Source of the DNA: Bifidobacterium pullorum subsp. gallinarum
Lineage (GTDB): Bacteria; Actinomycetota; Actinomycetes; Actinomycetales; Bifidobacteriaceae
Length of the DNA: 64,000 nt
NCBI RefSeq assembly: GCF_000741215.1
Contig: NZ_JGYX01000007.1
Coordinates: forward strand, 62,001 to 126,000
Reading direction: 5' to 3'
A program made the position numbers and the translations under genes. This document shows, one piece after another, positions 1 to 9,484 of this stretch. Numbering within the stretch: the first letter of the stretch is position 1; the number at the start of each line of letters is the position of its first letter. The notes under the pieces were generated by a model. The model was not told where the DNA came from. It saw only the letters and a program-made list of their open reading frames with translations, and searched no databases.

Positions 1-1064
1 ATGGCGTGTACGGCGCCGCCAAGTTCGTGGAATGGTACGACGGCTATCCGACCGGTGCCCGCATCTGGCCGCTGGAGGCCGAGGAGGTCGCCGTGATCGG
101 CGGCGGCAACGTGGCCATGGACGTGGCGCGCGAACTCATGCGCAACGCCGACGATCTCAAGGCCCGCACCGACATTCCCGACAACGTGTATGAGGGCATC
201 AAGGCCAACAAGGCGCGCGTGCTGCACCTGTTCATCCGCCGTGGCGTGGCCCAGGCCAAGTTCTCGGTGCAGGAGCTGCGCGAGATGGAGAAGCTGCCCG
301 GCGTGCAGCTGATCATCAACGAGGACGACTTCGAACTCGACGACGATACGATCGAGGAGGCCGGCAAGGACAAGCTCACCCGCCAGATGGTGGAGGAGCT
401 GTTCGCCATCCGCGAGATGGCCGAGGACATGGAGGACGACGGCGACGTCGACTTCGAGGGCAACCCGGCCGACCGCAAGTACTACATCCATTTCAACTCC
501 GCACCGACCGAGGTGCTGGGCGAGGGCGGCAAGGTTGCGGCGATCCGCGTGGAGCGCACCGAAACCGGCGCCGACGGCAGGATGCGCCGCACCGGCGAGT
601 TCGAGGACTACCCGGTGCAGGCCGTGTACCATGCGATCGGTTACCAGCCGGCATCGGCCCCGGGCATCGCCTACGACCAGCGTCGCGCCCACCTGGCGAA
701 CGCGAACGGCGACGGCCGCATCACCACCGAGGCCGAGGGCGGCGAGGTGCGTGAGCGCCTGTACGCCACCGGCTGGGCCAAGCGCGGCCCGGTCGGCCTG
801 ATCGGCTCGACCAAGTCCGATGCGCTGATGATCGTGACCAACATGCTGGAGGACCTCTCTAAGGCCGCCGAGGGCGGGTGTGTGGCGCCGGACCGTGATC
901 CGGAGTCGATTGACCGCCTGCTGGCCGAGCGCGGCGTCAAGCCGATCGACTTCGCCGGTTGGAAGAAGATCGATGCGTTCGAGCGTGCCGAGGGCGCGAA
1001 GGAAGGCCGCGAACACAAGAAGGTCATCGACCCCGACCAGATGCGCGAACTGGCCCACGCCTGA
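1..1064 (+). CDS. FprA-type ferredoxin/flavodoxin-NADP+ reductase, 3' part
   Basis: This is the C-terminal part (about 350 residues) of an FAD-dependent pyridine nucleotide oxidoreductase; the reading frame is open to the left window edge, so the FAD-binding N-terminus lies outside. A nucleotide-binding glycine motif (GGGNVAMDVAREL) lies about 30 residues into the visible part. The C-terminal ATGWAKRGPVGLIGSTKSDA-like segment is typical of actinobacterial FprA proteins, which pass electrons between NADPH and ferredoxin. An acidic, charged stretch (about visible residues 100-150) is consistent with this subfamily. It ends with TGA and is followed by a hairpin with a T run. The glutamate synthase small subunit is the main alternative, but the C-terminal motif favours FprA. 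Confidence 0.82.
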   Translation, partial: GVYGAAKFVEWYDGYPTGARIWPLEAEEVAVIGGGNVAMDVARELMRNADDLKARTDIPDNVYEGIKANKARVLHLFIRRGVAQAKFSVQELREMEKLPGVQLIINEDDFELDDDTIEEAGKDKLTRQMVEELFAIREMAEDMEDDGDVDFEGNPADRKYYIHFNSAPTEVLGEGGKVAAIRVERTETGADGRMRRTGEFEDYPVQAVYHAIGYQPASAPGIAYDQRRAHLANANGDGRITTEAEGGEVRERLYATGWAKRGPVGLIGSTKSDALMIVTNMLEDLSKAAEGGCVAPDRDPESIDRLLAERGVKPIDFAGWKKIDAFERAEGAKEGREHKKVIDPDQMRELAHA

Positions 1065-1146
1065 GTCTGGGCCGTTGGGCCGTTCGGCCGTTCGGCGGGT
1101 GATTCGCCGAACGGGATGACGTACGGACTGTGCGTGAACGTATGGA

Positions 1147-1193
1147 CGCTCACCGTTGCTTGGCTGCGGTCAAGCGACGGTGAGCGTTTTTTT
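1147..1193 (+). terminator. Rho-independent terminator after the reductase gene
   Basis: Arms 1147-1162 and 1171-1186 (CGCTCACCGTTGCTTG against CAAGCGACGGTGAGCG, one mismatch) form a 16-bp stem with an 8-nt loop, followed directly by seven T. It separates the reductase from htpX. Confidence 0.9.
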
Positions 1194-1246
1194 GTTCGGA
1201 GCGTACGTCCAGCAAATATCCAGCCAATAAATTTAGGCTGAGCCGT

Positions 1247-2203
1247 ATGGAAGGCAATCTGCGGGTGCGCGGCCATTACAATGGCCTGAAAACAACGATG
1301 TTGTTCGCGCTGATGTGGGCCGTGATCATGCTGATCTGGTGGTTGACCGGCGGCAGTCGCGGCACGTTGGGCATTTATATCGTCATCGGGTTGGCGACCA
1401 CGTTCGGGTCCTACTGGTTCTCCGACAAACTCGCCATCGCCTCGATGCATGCGCGTGAGGTCTCCGAACAGGAGGCCCCGATGCTGTACAAGATCGTGCG
1501 CGAACTGTCCGCCAAAGCGGGCAAGCCGATGCCCCGCATCTACATCGCCCCCACCATGAGCCCCAACGCCTTCGCCACCGGCCGCAACGAACGGCATGCG
1601 GCGGTCTGCTGCACGCAGGGCATCCTGCAGATCCTCAATGAACGGGAGATTCGCGGCGTGCTCGGCCACGAGCTCATGCACGTTTACAACCGCGACATCC
1701 TGACCTCCGCCATCGCCTCCGCCATGGCCACCGTCATCACCTACCTCGGGTATTCGCTGATGTACTTCGGCGGCGCGCAACGGTACGACGACGACCGGGA
1801 CAACGGCGGCTCCGGCGCGTTCGGCCTGATCGGCGTGCTGCTGAGCGCCATCCTGGCGCCCATCGCCGCCTCGCTGATCCAGATGGCGATCTCCCGCACC
1901 CGCGAGTTCGACGCCGACGAGGACGGCAGCGCGCTGACCGGCGACCCGGAGGCCCTCGCCTCGGCGCTGAACAAGATCTCCTACGGCGCGCAGGCCAATC
2001 GCATGCCGAAGACCGCGGCCACGCAGGCCGTCTCGTCGATGATGATCGCCAACCCGTTCTCCGCGGTCGGGTTCAGCAAGCTGTTCTCCACCCATCCGCC
2101 GACCGACGAGCGCATCGCCCGTCTGATGCAGATGGCGCAGGAGATGCGGGACGCCGGCATCGACGCGGGTTCCGGCGCAGGCGGCGCCCAGATCCGTTAC
2201 TGA
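1247..2203 (+). CDS. htpX: HtpX-like membrane zinc metalloprotease
   Basis: A 318-residue M48-family integral membrane protease involved in quality control of membrane proteins. Two N-terminal membrane segments (about residues 16-34 and 40-58) precede the catalytic HELMH zinc motif at 141-145; two more hydrophobic segments follow (about 152-170 and 185-205), then a third zinc ligand region around REFDADEDG. Length and topology match the family. No Shine-Dalgarno sequence lies before the ATG; instead a TAGGCT -10-like hexamer (1234-1239) ends 7 nt upstream, which suggests a leaderless transcript. The 3' side carries the tRNA-Gly promoter. Confidence 0.9.
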   Translation: MEGNLRVRGHYNGLKTTMLFALMWAVIMLIWWLTGGSRGTLGIYIVIGLATTFGSYWFSDKLAIASMHAREVSEQEAPMLYKIVRELSAKAGKPMPRIYIAPTMSPNAFATGRNERHAAVCCTQGILQILNEREIRGVLGHELMHVYNRDILTSAIASAMATVITYLGYSLMYFGGAQRYDDDRDNGGSGAFGLIGVLLSAILAPIAASLIQMAISRTREFDADEDGSALTGDPEALASALNKISYGAQANRMPKTAATQAVSSMMIANPFSAVGFSKLFSTHPPTDERIARLMQMAQEMRDAGIDAGSGAGGAQIRY

Positions 2204-2212
2204 ATGTCGCGT

Positions 2213-2241
2213 TTCACCTGTTCGAGGATTCGTGGTACGCT
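2213..2241 (+). promoter_or_regulatory. Candidate promoter of tRNA-Gly
   Basis: A -35-like TTCACC (2213-2218) and a -10 TACGCT (2236-2241) are separated by 17 bp and lie about 33 bp before the mature tRNA 5' end. Confidence 0.55.
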
Positions 2242-2274
2242 ATGGTTTTGTGCCTGCCACAAGCGGGCCGACTT

Positions 2275-2348
2275 GCGGGCGTAGTTCATCGGTAGAATGA
2301 AAGCTTCCCAAGCTTTAGAGGCGGGTTCGACTCCCGTCGCCCGCTCCA
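2275..2348 (+). tRNA. tRNA-Gly (anticodon CCC)
   Basis: A 74-nt cloverleaf with acceptor stem GCGGGCG/CGCCCGC, anticodon stem AAAGC/GCTTT around loop TTCCCAA (anticodon CCC), T-arm CGGGT-TCGACTC and an encoded CCA 3' end. A lower-GC stretch with an AAA+ ATPase gene follows, but I see no duplicated tRNA 3' end that would mark an integrated element. Confidence 0.95.
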
Positions 2349-2496
2349 CTGTAAAACGTTGGAATATCAATCCGGCGTCAAATTCTCGGATTCTGATCTA
2401 TCGCGACTCTGATGCAACTCGGCAAAACGTTGAAAAATCAAGGATTTGTAGCGAGGGTATAACGCTGATTGTATCAGAGTCACCAGACGTGTTTTT

Positions 2497-2584
2497 AGTA
2501 TACTGAAAAATACTGCGTTCAGGCACTGTTGTCTTTAGTATACTAAAACTAATGCCCGTTAACGCCGCGCATTGTTAGTATCGT
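2497..2584. promoter_or_regulatory. Three palindromes phased at 40 bp upstream of an AAA+/DUF4143 gene
   Basis: AGTATACT occurs at 2497-2504 and 2537-2544 (the latter inside the 14-bp palindrome TTTAGTATACTAAA at 2534-2547). A degenerate copy, AGTATCGT, lies at 2577-2584. Their centres are exactly 40 bp apart, about four helical turns, and the last lies 17 bp before the start codon. They probably bind a regulator, perhaps the gene product itself. The surrounding intergenic DNA (2349-2601) has no other recognisable feature. Confidence 0.6.
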
Positions 2585-2601
2585 GCAATACCGAGGAGCC
2601 G

Positions 2602-3840
2602 ATGATGTTGATTGATCGTCCTGCGCTGTTAGCGCGGTTGCGTGCTTACCGCAATACGGATCAGGTCAAAGTGCTGGTTGGTGTGAGGCGTTGTGGCAAA
2701 TCTACGTTGTTGGACATGTTCAGGCAAGAGCTGGTGTCCGGCGGCGTTGAATTACGCAATGTGTTTGTCAAGCGTCTCGATGGGTTCGATGTCCCCATTG
2801 GATATTCGGCAGAAGATCTGCACAGCGAGCTTCAGGCAGCGATGGATGTCAGCGATTCCACGCTCCCTTTCTATGTGTTTTTGGACGAAGTCCAGGATGT
2901 ATCCGGATGGGAATTGGTCGTAAGGCGGCTGCAATCCCGTGCCAATACCGACGTGTACATCACCGGGTCCAACGCACAGCTGTTGTCCGGAGAACTATCC
3001 ACTCATCTTGCCGGAAGATTCGTGGAGATCCCTGTATATCCGTTGTCGTTCCGTGAGTTTGCGGGAATGGACAGCCATCGGGACATTTCCCCGGACACTC
3101 TGTTCGCTGAGTATATGCGGTATGGGGGTATGCCTGGATTGATGACGTTGGGCGATACCGATGAACGAACCAAGACGGATATCCTTGCGGCGATTTTCGA
3201 ATCGGTCATCGTCAGGGATGTGGCGCAGCGGTACGGTATTCGTGATCTGTCATCACTGGATAAACTCAGTCGGTATCTGATGGCAACCTCGGGCAATCTG
3301 TTTTCCACTAATAGTGTGGTGAACACGTTGCGTTCCGCAGGAGTCAAAACATCATATGTCACGATTGACAATCAGATCCGTGCGTTGGAACAGGCGTGCG
3401 TCATCTACGCTGCTGAACAGGAAGGGATCCGCGGCAAGGAGCTGCTGCATCCGCAACGGAAGTTCTACGCGGTGGATAACGGGTTGCGGAATCTGACGAA
3501 CAATTTCACGTTTTCGGATCGTGGAGCGCAGCTTGAGGGCATCATCTTCATGGAGTTGTTGAGACGCGGGTATCGAGTCACAATCGGCCGGAGCGGCACA
3601 GGCGAAATCGATTTTGTGGCGGTATCCGGGACCTCACGCGAATACATCCAGGTCACGCTGAGCATGCTGGAAGAATCGACACGAGAGCGGGAGCTGCGTC
3701 CCTTGCAGGGGTTGACTGATGCGTACCCGAGAACGGTACTCACGCTGGACCGGTTTAGCGATGGCGTGACCGAGGAGGGCATCCGCATCGTCAACGCGGT
3801 TGACTGGCTGCTGGAAAACGATGGCGCAACTGGCGAGTGA
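2602..3840 (+). CDS. AAA+ ATPase with C-terminal DUF4143 (restriction-endonuclease-like) domain
   Basis: A 412-residue protein starting at one of two adjacent ATG codons (2602 or 2605) behind GAGGAG. The N-terminal AAA_14 domain has a Walker A-type GVRRCGKST (about residues 28-36), a Walker B-type segment YVFLDEVQ and a downstream sensor-like ITGSNA. The C-terminal DUF4143 region contains E...GEIDFVA...YIQV, the arrangement of PD-(D/E)xK nuclease folds. The family is abundant in Bifidobacterium and has no established function. Its GC content is visibly lower than its neighbours, suggesting acquisition. A paralogue lies at 20011-21249 on the opposite strand. It converges on the deacetylase gene with 25 bp between stop codons. 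Confidence 0.85.
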   Translation: MMLIDRPALLARLRAYRNTDQVKVLVGVRRCGKSTLLDMFRQELVSGGVELRNVFVKRLDGFDVPIGYSAEDLHSELQAAMDVSDSTLPFYVFLDEVQDVSGWELVVRRLQSRANTDVYITGSNAQLLSGELSTHLAGRFVEIPVYPLSFREFAGMDSHRDISPDTLFAEYMRYGGMPGLMTLGDTDERTKTDILAAIFESVIVRDVAQRYGIRDLSSLDKLSRYLMATSGNLFSTNSVVNTLRSAGVKTSYVTIDNQIRALEQACVIYAAEQEGIRGKELLHPQRKFYAVDNGLRNLTNNFTFSDRGAQLEGIIFMELLRRGYRVTIGRSGTGEIDFVAVSGTSREYIQVTLSMLEESTRERELRPLQGLTDAYPRTVLTLDRFSDGVTEEGIRIVNAVDWLLENDGATGE

Positions 3841-3865
3841 TTGCCGATCGGTCCCGCACAGGCGT

Positions 3866-5080
3866 TTACGCCATCGCCGCCAACTGCTCGACGGTCACGA
3901 ACTCGTAGCCCTGTTCGCGCAGTTTGTCGATGATATCCGGCAGCGCCTCGATATCCTGCGAGCGGTCGCCGCCGCCGTCATGCATGAGCACAATCGCGCC
4001 GTTATGCGCGTTGTCGAGCACCGTCTTGACAATCGCCTCGGCGCCGGGGCGCTTCCAGTCGAGCGTGTCGATATCCCACAGCACGTTCATATCGATCAGA
4101 TCGGCCGCGTCCCGCCACTGCTGTTCGCCGAACGCACCGTACGGGGCCCGGAACACCTTGGTGTCCACATCGGCGGCGGCGCGTAGAGCATCGAACCCAG
4201 CACCGATGTCGGCGCGCATCGCATCCCGGTCCAGATCCGGCATGTTCGGATGGCTGTTGCTGTGCGAGGCGAGCTGGTGGCCCTCACTCACCACGCGCCG
4301 TGCGGCGGCCGCGTTGTTCGCCGCGTTCTGCCCGAGGTTGAAGAACGTGGCCTTGACACCCTTATCCTTCAGCACGTCGAGAATCCGCCCCGTATACTGG
4401 CTCGGCCCGTCGTCGAACGTCAGCGCGATCACCTTGCGGCCGGCCGGTCGCGGATTGATCGCCTCCACCACCAGATCGACCGGCTGCTCGATCACGCCCT
4501 TGTCCACCTCCTTCTTCGAGGAGCGGCCCACCCACACCTCGCGCACGCCGTCCTTGCCGGTCCGGACGAGCCGCTGGATCGAACCGCCGGAACCGACGTC
4601 CGCGCCGTGCGGCACCGGATCATGCCGGACATCGTACCCCTCGGTCACATCCCCGCCGGACGTCACCGTCACCGTAGCCGGCTCGGGCAACGGCGTCCCG
4701 TCGAACGATTCGGCCGCAACAGGCGAACCGTTCAACGTCACCGTCATCGGCTCGCCGCCGCGTTCGTCGACCACGTCACCGGTGATCGCCAGCAGCCGTC
4801 CCGGCTTATGGCCGAAGTCGTTGTTGTCGGCCAGCAACGCGCCCAGCGTCGTATCGACGCGGACCTTGAACGTCGCGTCGTTCACTCGGACCGGAACCAG
4901 CCGCCAGTGGTGATCCCACATCCAATATGCCCACGCGCCGCCGCACGCCAACAGCAATGTCGTCAGGGCCATCGCCAGAACGATTGGCCACCGGCGGCGC
5001 GGACGGCGTGGAACGTCATTGCCGTGATGCGGTACCCCGCGCGCAATGCCGTCGAACGACAGTTCCTCGATTCGCTCCAT
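3866..5080 (-). CDS. Membrane-anchored NodB-type polysaccharide deacetylase
   Basis: A 404-residue protein; the start (reverse-strand ATG ending at 5080) follows a GAGGGG ribosome site. After a basic cytoplasmic tail comes one membrane segment (about residues 31-53), then an extracellular region (about 60-150) resembling DUF348-type ubiquitin-like domains of cell-wall proteins. The NodB deacetylase domain covers about 215-404: motif 1 TFDDGP (221-226), motif 2 HSNSHP (273-278), motif 3 RAPYG (311-315), motif 4 DIDTLDW (336-342) and motif 5 LMHDGG (365-370). All metal and catalytic positions are present. It probably N- or O-deacetylates peptidoglycan or another wall glycan. The frame is open much further upstream, but that extension is antisense to the aldolase and has no support. 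Confidence 0.88.
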   Translation of the reverse strand: MERIEELSFDGIARGVPHHGNDVPRRPRRRWPIVLAMALTTLLLACGGAWAYWMWDHHWRLVPVRVNDATFKVRVDTTLGALLADNNDFGHKPGRLLAITGDVVDERGGEPMTVTLNGSPVAAESFDGTPLPEPATVTVTSGGDVTEGYDVRHDPVPHGADVGSGGSIQRLVRTGKDGVREVWVGRSSKKEVDKGVIEQPVDLVVEAINPRPAGRKVIALTFDDGPSQYTGRILDVLKDKGVKATFFNLGQNAANNAAAARRVVSEGHQLASHSNSHPNMPDLDRDAMRADIGAGFDALRAAADVDTKVFRAPYGAFGEQQWRDAADLIDMNVLWDIDTLDWKRPGAEAIVKTVLDNAHNGAIVLMHDGGGDRSQDIEALPDIIDKLREQGYEFVTVEQLAAMA

Positions 5081-5185
5081 AATCCCCTCGCTCCAGTGGG
5101 TGTTCACACCATGATACGAGCGGGTGGACTTTGTTCGCGGACCGGTATGGGGGTGGACGACGGTGTTTGGGGCAGGCCGTCGGCT

Positions 5186-5214
5186 GATAGTCTGGTTGTG
5201 CGCGATCGCGCACA
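5186..5214 (+). promoter_or_regulatory. -10 element with an 18-bp perfect palindrome at the predicted +1
   Basis: GATAGT (5186-5191) is followed at once by the self-complementary TGTGCGCGATCGCGCACA (5197-5214). The palindrome sits where transcription of the EF-Tu-like gene would begin, in the intergenic region shared with the divergent deacetylase. It may be an operator or a 5'-end hairpin. Confidence 0.45.
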
Positions 5215-5245
5215 GACGCCAGGCAAGGCCGCCAAGGAGGATGAT

Positions 5246-5689
5246 ATGGGACTGTTCGACCGATTCAGGAAACCCAAGGACACGGGGCAGGTCAGCATGG
5301 ACGGGGCGGTTGACGCCCGTTCCGCCGATACTGCCGCCCAGTCGGGGACGGCGCAGGCGGCTGGGGCGGTCGGCGCGGTCGGTGCGACCGGTGCGGCGGG
5401 GAGCGCGACTGGGGAGTTCCGGTTGCCGATCGCGGACGTGTTCACCATCGCCGGCAGAGGCGTGGTCGTCGTCGGACAGGTGGCGGTCGGTGCGTGCCGG
5501 AGCGGTGATGCCGCGGTCGTCGTGGGCGCGGACGGTGCGTCCGTGGTGGGCGATACCACGATCGTGGGCATCGAAGCGTTCCGCAAGCGCGTCGACGTGG
5601 CGCGGCAGGGCGATATGGTGGGGCTGATGCTGCGCGGGGTGTCCCGGGAGCAGGTGCACGCTGGCGATATCGTCGTTGTTCGACAGTAG
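5246..5689 (+). CDS. Orphan EF-Tu domain-2-like small protein
   Basis: A 147-residue protein starting at an ATG 5 nt after AAGGAGG (5234-5240). The first 20 residues (MGLFDRFRKPKD) resemble a peripheral membrane or docking peptide. An Ala/Gly/Val/Thr-rich low-complexity linker follows (about 30-55), then one beta-barrel domain (about 58-147) resembling EF-Tu domain 2: LPIADVFTIAGRG, VVVGQVAVG and a GLMLRGVS segment. There is no GTPase domain, so it is not a translation factor. Such orphan barrels occur in Gram-positive genomes; their role is unknown. Confidence 0.75.
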   Translation: MGLFDRFRKPKDTGQVSMDGAVDARSADTAAQSGTAQAAGAVGAVGATGAAGSATGEFRLPIADVFTIAGRGVVVVGQVAVGACRSGDAAVVVGADGASVVGDTTIVGIEAFRKRVDVARQGDMVGLMLRGVSREQVHAGDIVVVRQ

Positions 5690-5848
5690 GCGAGTGGCGG
5701 ACTGCACCCGCCTCGTACCAGGCAATGCCGACGGTATGGGGCGGATGCATGCGTGTGACAGGGTTCTGGCATGCGATGGGTGCCGGTAGTGTGAGCGAAC
5801 ACACAGTGAATTTCGCCGTAGCGCGGCCCGGTGCCCGTTGCGGCGCGG

Positions 5849-5854
5849 GATAAT
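5849..5854 (+). promoter_or_regulatory. -10 element of the aldolase gene, leaderless arrangement
   Basis: GATAAT ends 6 nt before the ATG at 5861, which would place the transcription start at or next to the start codon. No Shine-Dalgarno sequence is present and no good -35 is visible. Confidence 0.5.
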
Positions 5855-5860
5855 GGCAGT

Positions 5861-6949
5861 ATGACCATTGCAACTCCCGAACGATATGCCGAAATGCTGG
5901 ACGCCGCGCGCCATGGGGGGTACGCGTATCTGGCGATCAACGTGACCAGCTCGCAGACGCTCAACGCGGCACTGCAGGGATTCGCCGAAGCGGAATCCGA
6001 CGGCATCATCCAGGTGTCGGTCGGCGGCTCGGCCTATTTCTCCGGCAAAACCGTGCACGACCGCGTCGTCGGATCGCTGGCGTTCGCGGCGTTCGCACAC
6101 GAGGTGGCCGCGCAGTACCCGAACATCACCATCGCCCTGCACACCGACCACTGCGCCAAGCAGTACCTGGACGAATGGGTGCGGCCGTTGCTCGACCATG
6201 AGATCGACCAGGTCCGCCACGGCCAGGAGCCCACCTTCCAGTCGCATATGTGGGACGGCTCCACCGTACCGCTGGAGGAGAACCTCACCATCGCCGCCGA
6301 ACTGCTGGAGAAGTCGGTGCGCGCGCAGACAGTGCTGGAGATCGAGATCGGCGCGGTCGGCGGCGAGGAGGACGGCCACTCCGCGGAGATCAACGAGAAG
6401 CTGTACTCCACGCCCGCCGACGGCCTGCGCGTGGCCGAACGGCTTGGCTTGGGCGAGCATGGCCGGTACATGGCCGCGTTCACGTTCGGCAACGTGCACG
6501 GCGCTTACAAGCCGGGCGTGGTCAAGCTGCGCCCCGAACTGCTGCGCGATATCCAGACCGAGGTGTGGAACGCCACGCATGATGGGCGTCTCGGCAGCCT
6601 GGGGGCCTCAAGTGTGTCCTCCTGCGCGATTCCCGACCTGCCGGAGGGCAAGCCGTTCGCGCTCGTATTCCACGGCGGTTCCGGCTCCTCGCCCGAGGAG
6701 ATCGCCGCGGCCGTCTCCTACGGCGTGGTCAAGATGAACATCGACACGGATACCCAGTACGCGTTCTCGCGGGCGATCGCCGGTCACATGTTCCGCAACT
6801 ACGATGCGGTGCTCAAGGTCGACGGCGAGGTAGGCAACAAGAAGCTGTATGACCCGCGCTCCTGGGGCCGCGAAGCCGAGGACGCCATGGCCGCGCGTGT
6901 GGTGGAGGCCTGCGTGCAGCTCGGCTCCGCCGGCCGCGCGCTGAAGTAG
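5861..6949 (+). CDS. fba: Class II fructose-bisphosphate aldolase
   Basis: A 362-residue zinc-dependent aldolase that cleaves or forms fructose 1,6-bisphosphate. Key motifs are HTDHC (94-98; zinc and catalytic residues), a metal-binding E/H region around EIEIGAVGGEEDG, and HGGSG near residue 275, which binds substrate phosphate. The start MTIATPERYAEML matches the usual N-terminus and lies 6 nt downstream of a -10 element. Bifidobacteria ferment hexoses through the fructose-6-phosphate phosphoketolase shunt, so the enzyme may serve mainly anabolic flux. Confidence 0.95.
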   Translation: MTIATPERYAEMLDAARHGGYAYLAINVTSSQTLNAALQGFAEAESDGIIQVSVGGSAYFSGKTVHDRVVGSLAFAAFAHEVAAQYPNITIALHTDHCAKQYLDEWVRPLLDHEIDQVRHGQEPTFQSHMWDGSTVPLEENLTIAAELLEKSVRAQTVLEIEIGAVGGEEDGHSAEINEKLYSTPADGLRVAERLGLGEHGRYMAAFTFGNVHGAYKPGVVKLRPELLRDIQTEVWNATHDGRLGSLGASSVSSCAIPDLPEGKPFALVFHGGSGSSPEEIAAAVSYGVVKMNIDTDTQYAFSRAIAGHMFRNYDAVLKVDGEVGNKKLYDPRSWGREAEDAMAARVVEACVQLGSAGRALK

Positions 6950-7096
6950 CCCCCGCCCGGTATAGGGCTCAGGGTACGCTACTTGTGGCGAAAATGTGGC
7001 TGTATCCGCCAACGCGTGCCAGACATGTCAGGGTGTGCCGGACATGCCGAGCGCGCCGATGTTCGGGAGGCGCACCACGCATGCAAGCGTGCATGA

Positions 7097-8443
<1,347 letters not shown>

Positions 8444-8569
8444 TGTAACGTTTTGTCTCAGACCCGATCAGCCCGGTCGGCAATCGCCGATGACGGTCGC
8501 CCGATTGGGTTGTGCGATGATGCGTATCCCGGCCGTGATGTCGTCGGCGCGGGAAGGCGGGAGGTGGCG

Positions 8570-9484
8570 ATGGCCGGTTACGGACAACGGGACGCCGTGC
8601 GGAACGGTCGGATGACGGTTGTACACGATGCCCCGTCTTCTGTATCTTCATCCGGTTCCGATGCGTCCGCGTCCATTCGTGGGGGGAGCGCGGGCGTTCC
8701 CGATGCCTCCACCCCGGCCGCGGATTCGGTACCCCCTCAGATCCCGCTGGCCCCGATCAAGGCGTTCCAGCCACGGTTCAACCCGCTGGCCGATGCGATG
8801 ATCTATCTGGTGGTGTTCGTCGGCGGCTGTGTCGGCACGGCCATGCGCTACGGGCTGTCGGTGGTGGTGCCGCAGGCGGAGAGCGGCGCGATCGCCTCGT
8901 CGTTCCATGTGGCCACGTTCGTGGCGAATATGGCGGCGTGCTTCATCTACGCCGCGCTGACCACGTATGTATCACAGGCGTCGTGGATTCGCAGGAGGAT
9001 CCGCCAGCTGACCAGCCGAGGGGTCGGCATGGGCATGTGTGGCGGGTTTTCCACGCTGTCCGCCATGGTGATCGAGGAGCTGGCCTCGTTGCGGCAGGGG
9101 TATGTCGTCGGATTCGCGATCTATATGCTGGTGTCGTTCGCCGGCGGCTTGGCGGTGGCGTGGTACGGCACGCGTCTGGGGTTGGCGGCCTGCGCCAAGC
9201 GTCAGGCCAAGCTGGTGGCCGCGGCGTTCTCGCCGCAGCCCGGCGGCAGGCATGCGATGCCGGCGGCCATGGTGACGGCCGTGGAGAACGCGCCGATTGT
9301 GGTGGATGCGCCCGTGGTGGTGCCGGTTCCCGACGCCGCCGGCGCGGCAGCCGGCAAGGCCGCCGATGCGGCGGATGAAGACGAGTCGATTCCGTCCGTG
9401 TCGTCGTCGGTGATCGAGCCGAAGCCCGATACCGCGGAGATCCCGATGGTCTCCGACCCATTCACGGGGGAGGTGCGCGGATGA
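8570..9484 (+). CDS. crcB: CrcB/Fluc fluoride channel subunit with N- and C-terminal extensions
   Basis: A protein of about 304 residues. I chose the ATG behind GGGAGG, 5 nt away; longer starts lack such a site. The CrcB domain (about residues 70-200) has the family features: GGCVGTAMRYG, FVANMAACFIY and GGFSTLSAMV, within four membrane segments. It is flanked by about 65 low-complexity residues at the N-terminus and an Ala/Asp-rich tail of about 90 residues, both unusual for a family of about 125. Its TGA overlaps the ATG of the second crcB (ATGA), so the two are probably translated together as a heteromeric fluoride exporter. Confidence 0.85.
   Translation: MAGYGQRDAVRNGRMTVVHDAPSSVSSSGSDASASIRGGSAGVPDASTPAADSVPPQIPLAPIKAFQPRFNPLADAMIYLVVFVGGCVGTAMRYGLSVVVPQAESGAIASSFHVATFVANMAACFIYAALTTYVSQASWIRRRIRQLTSRGVGMGMCGGFSTLSAMVIEELASLRQGYVVGFAIYMLVSFAGGLAVAWYGTRLGLAACAKRQAKLVAAAFSPQPGGRHAMPAAMVTAVENAPIVVDAPVVVPVPDAAGAAAGKAADAADEDESIPSVSSSVIEPKPDTAEIPMVSDPFTGEVRG

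Noticed and set aside
2297..2506. A frame of 69 codons across the tRNA-Gly gene
   Set aside because: It overlaps the tRNA and the phased palindromes, has no ribosome site and resembles nothing.
2275..3840. Integrated element at tRNA-Gly
   Set aside because: Lower GC and position are suggestive, but no integrase and no duplicated tRNA 3' end can be seen.
5081..6580. Upstream extension of the deacetylase frame antisense to the EF-Tu-like and aldolase genes
   Set aside because: It is a high-GC antisense open frame; the deacetylase has a proper ribosome site, membrane segment and start at 5080.
8444..8569. Fluoride riboswitch before crcB
   Set aside because: I could not match the conserved crcB-motif sequence or its pseudoknot in this stretch.
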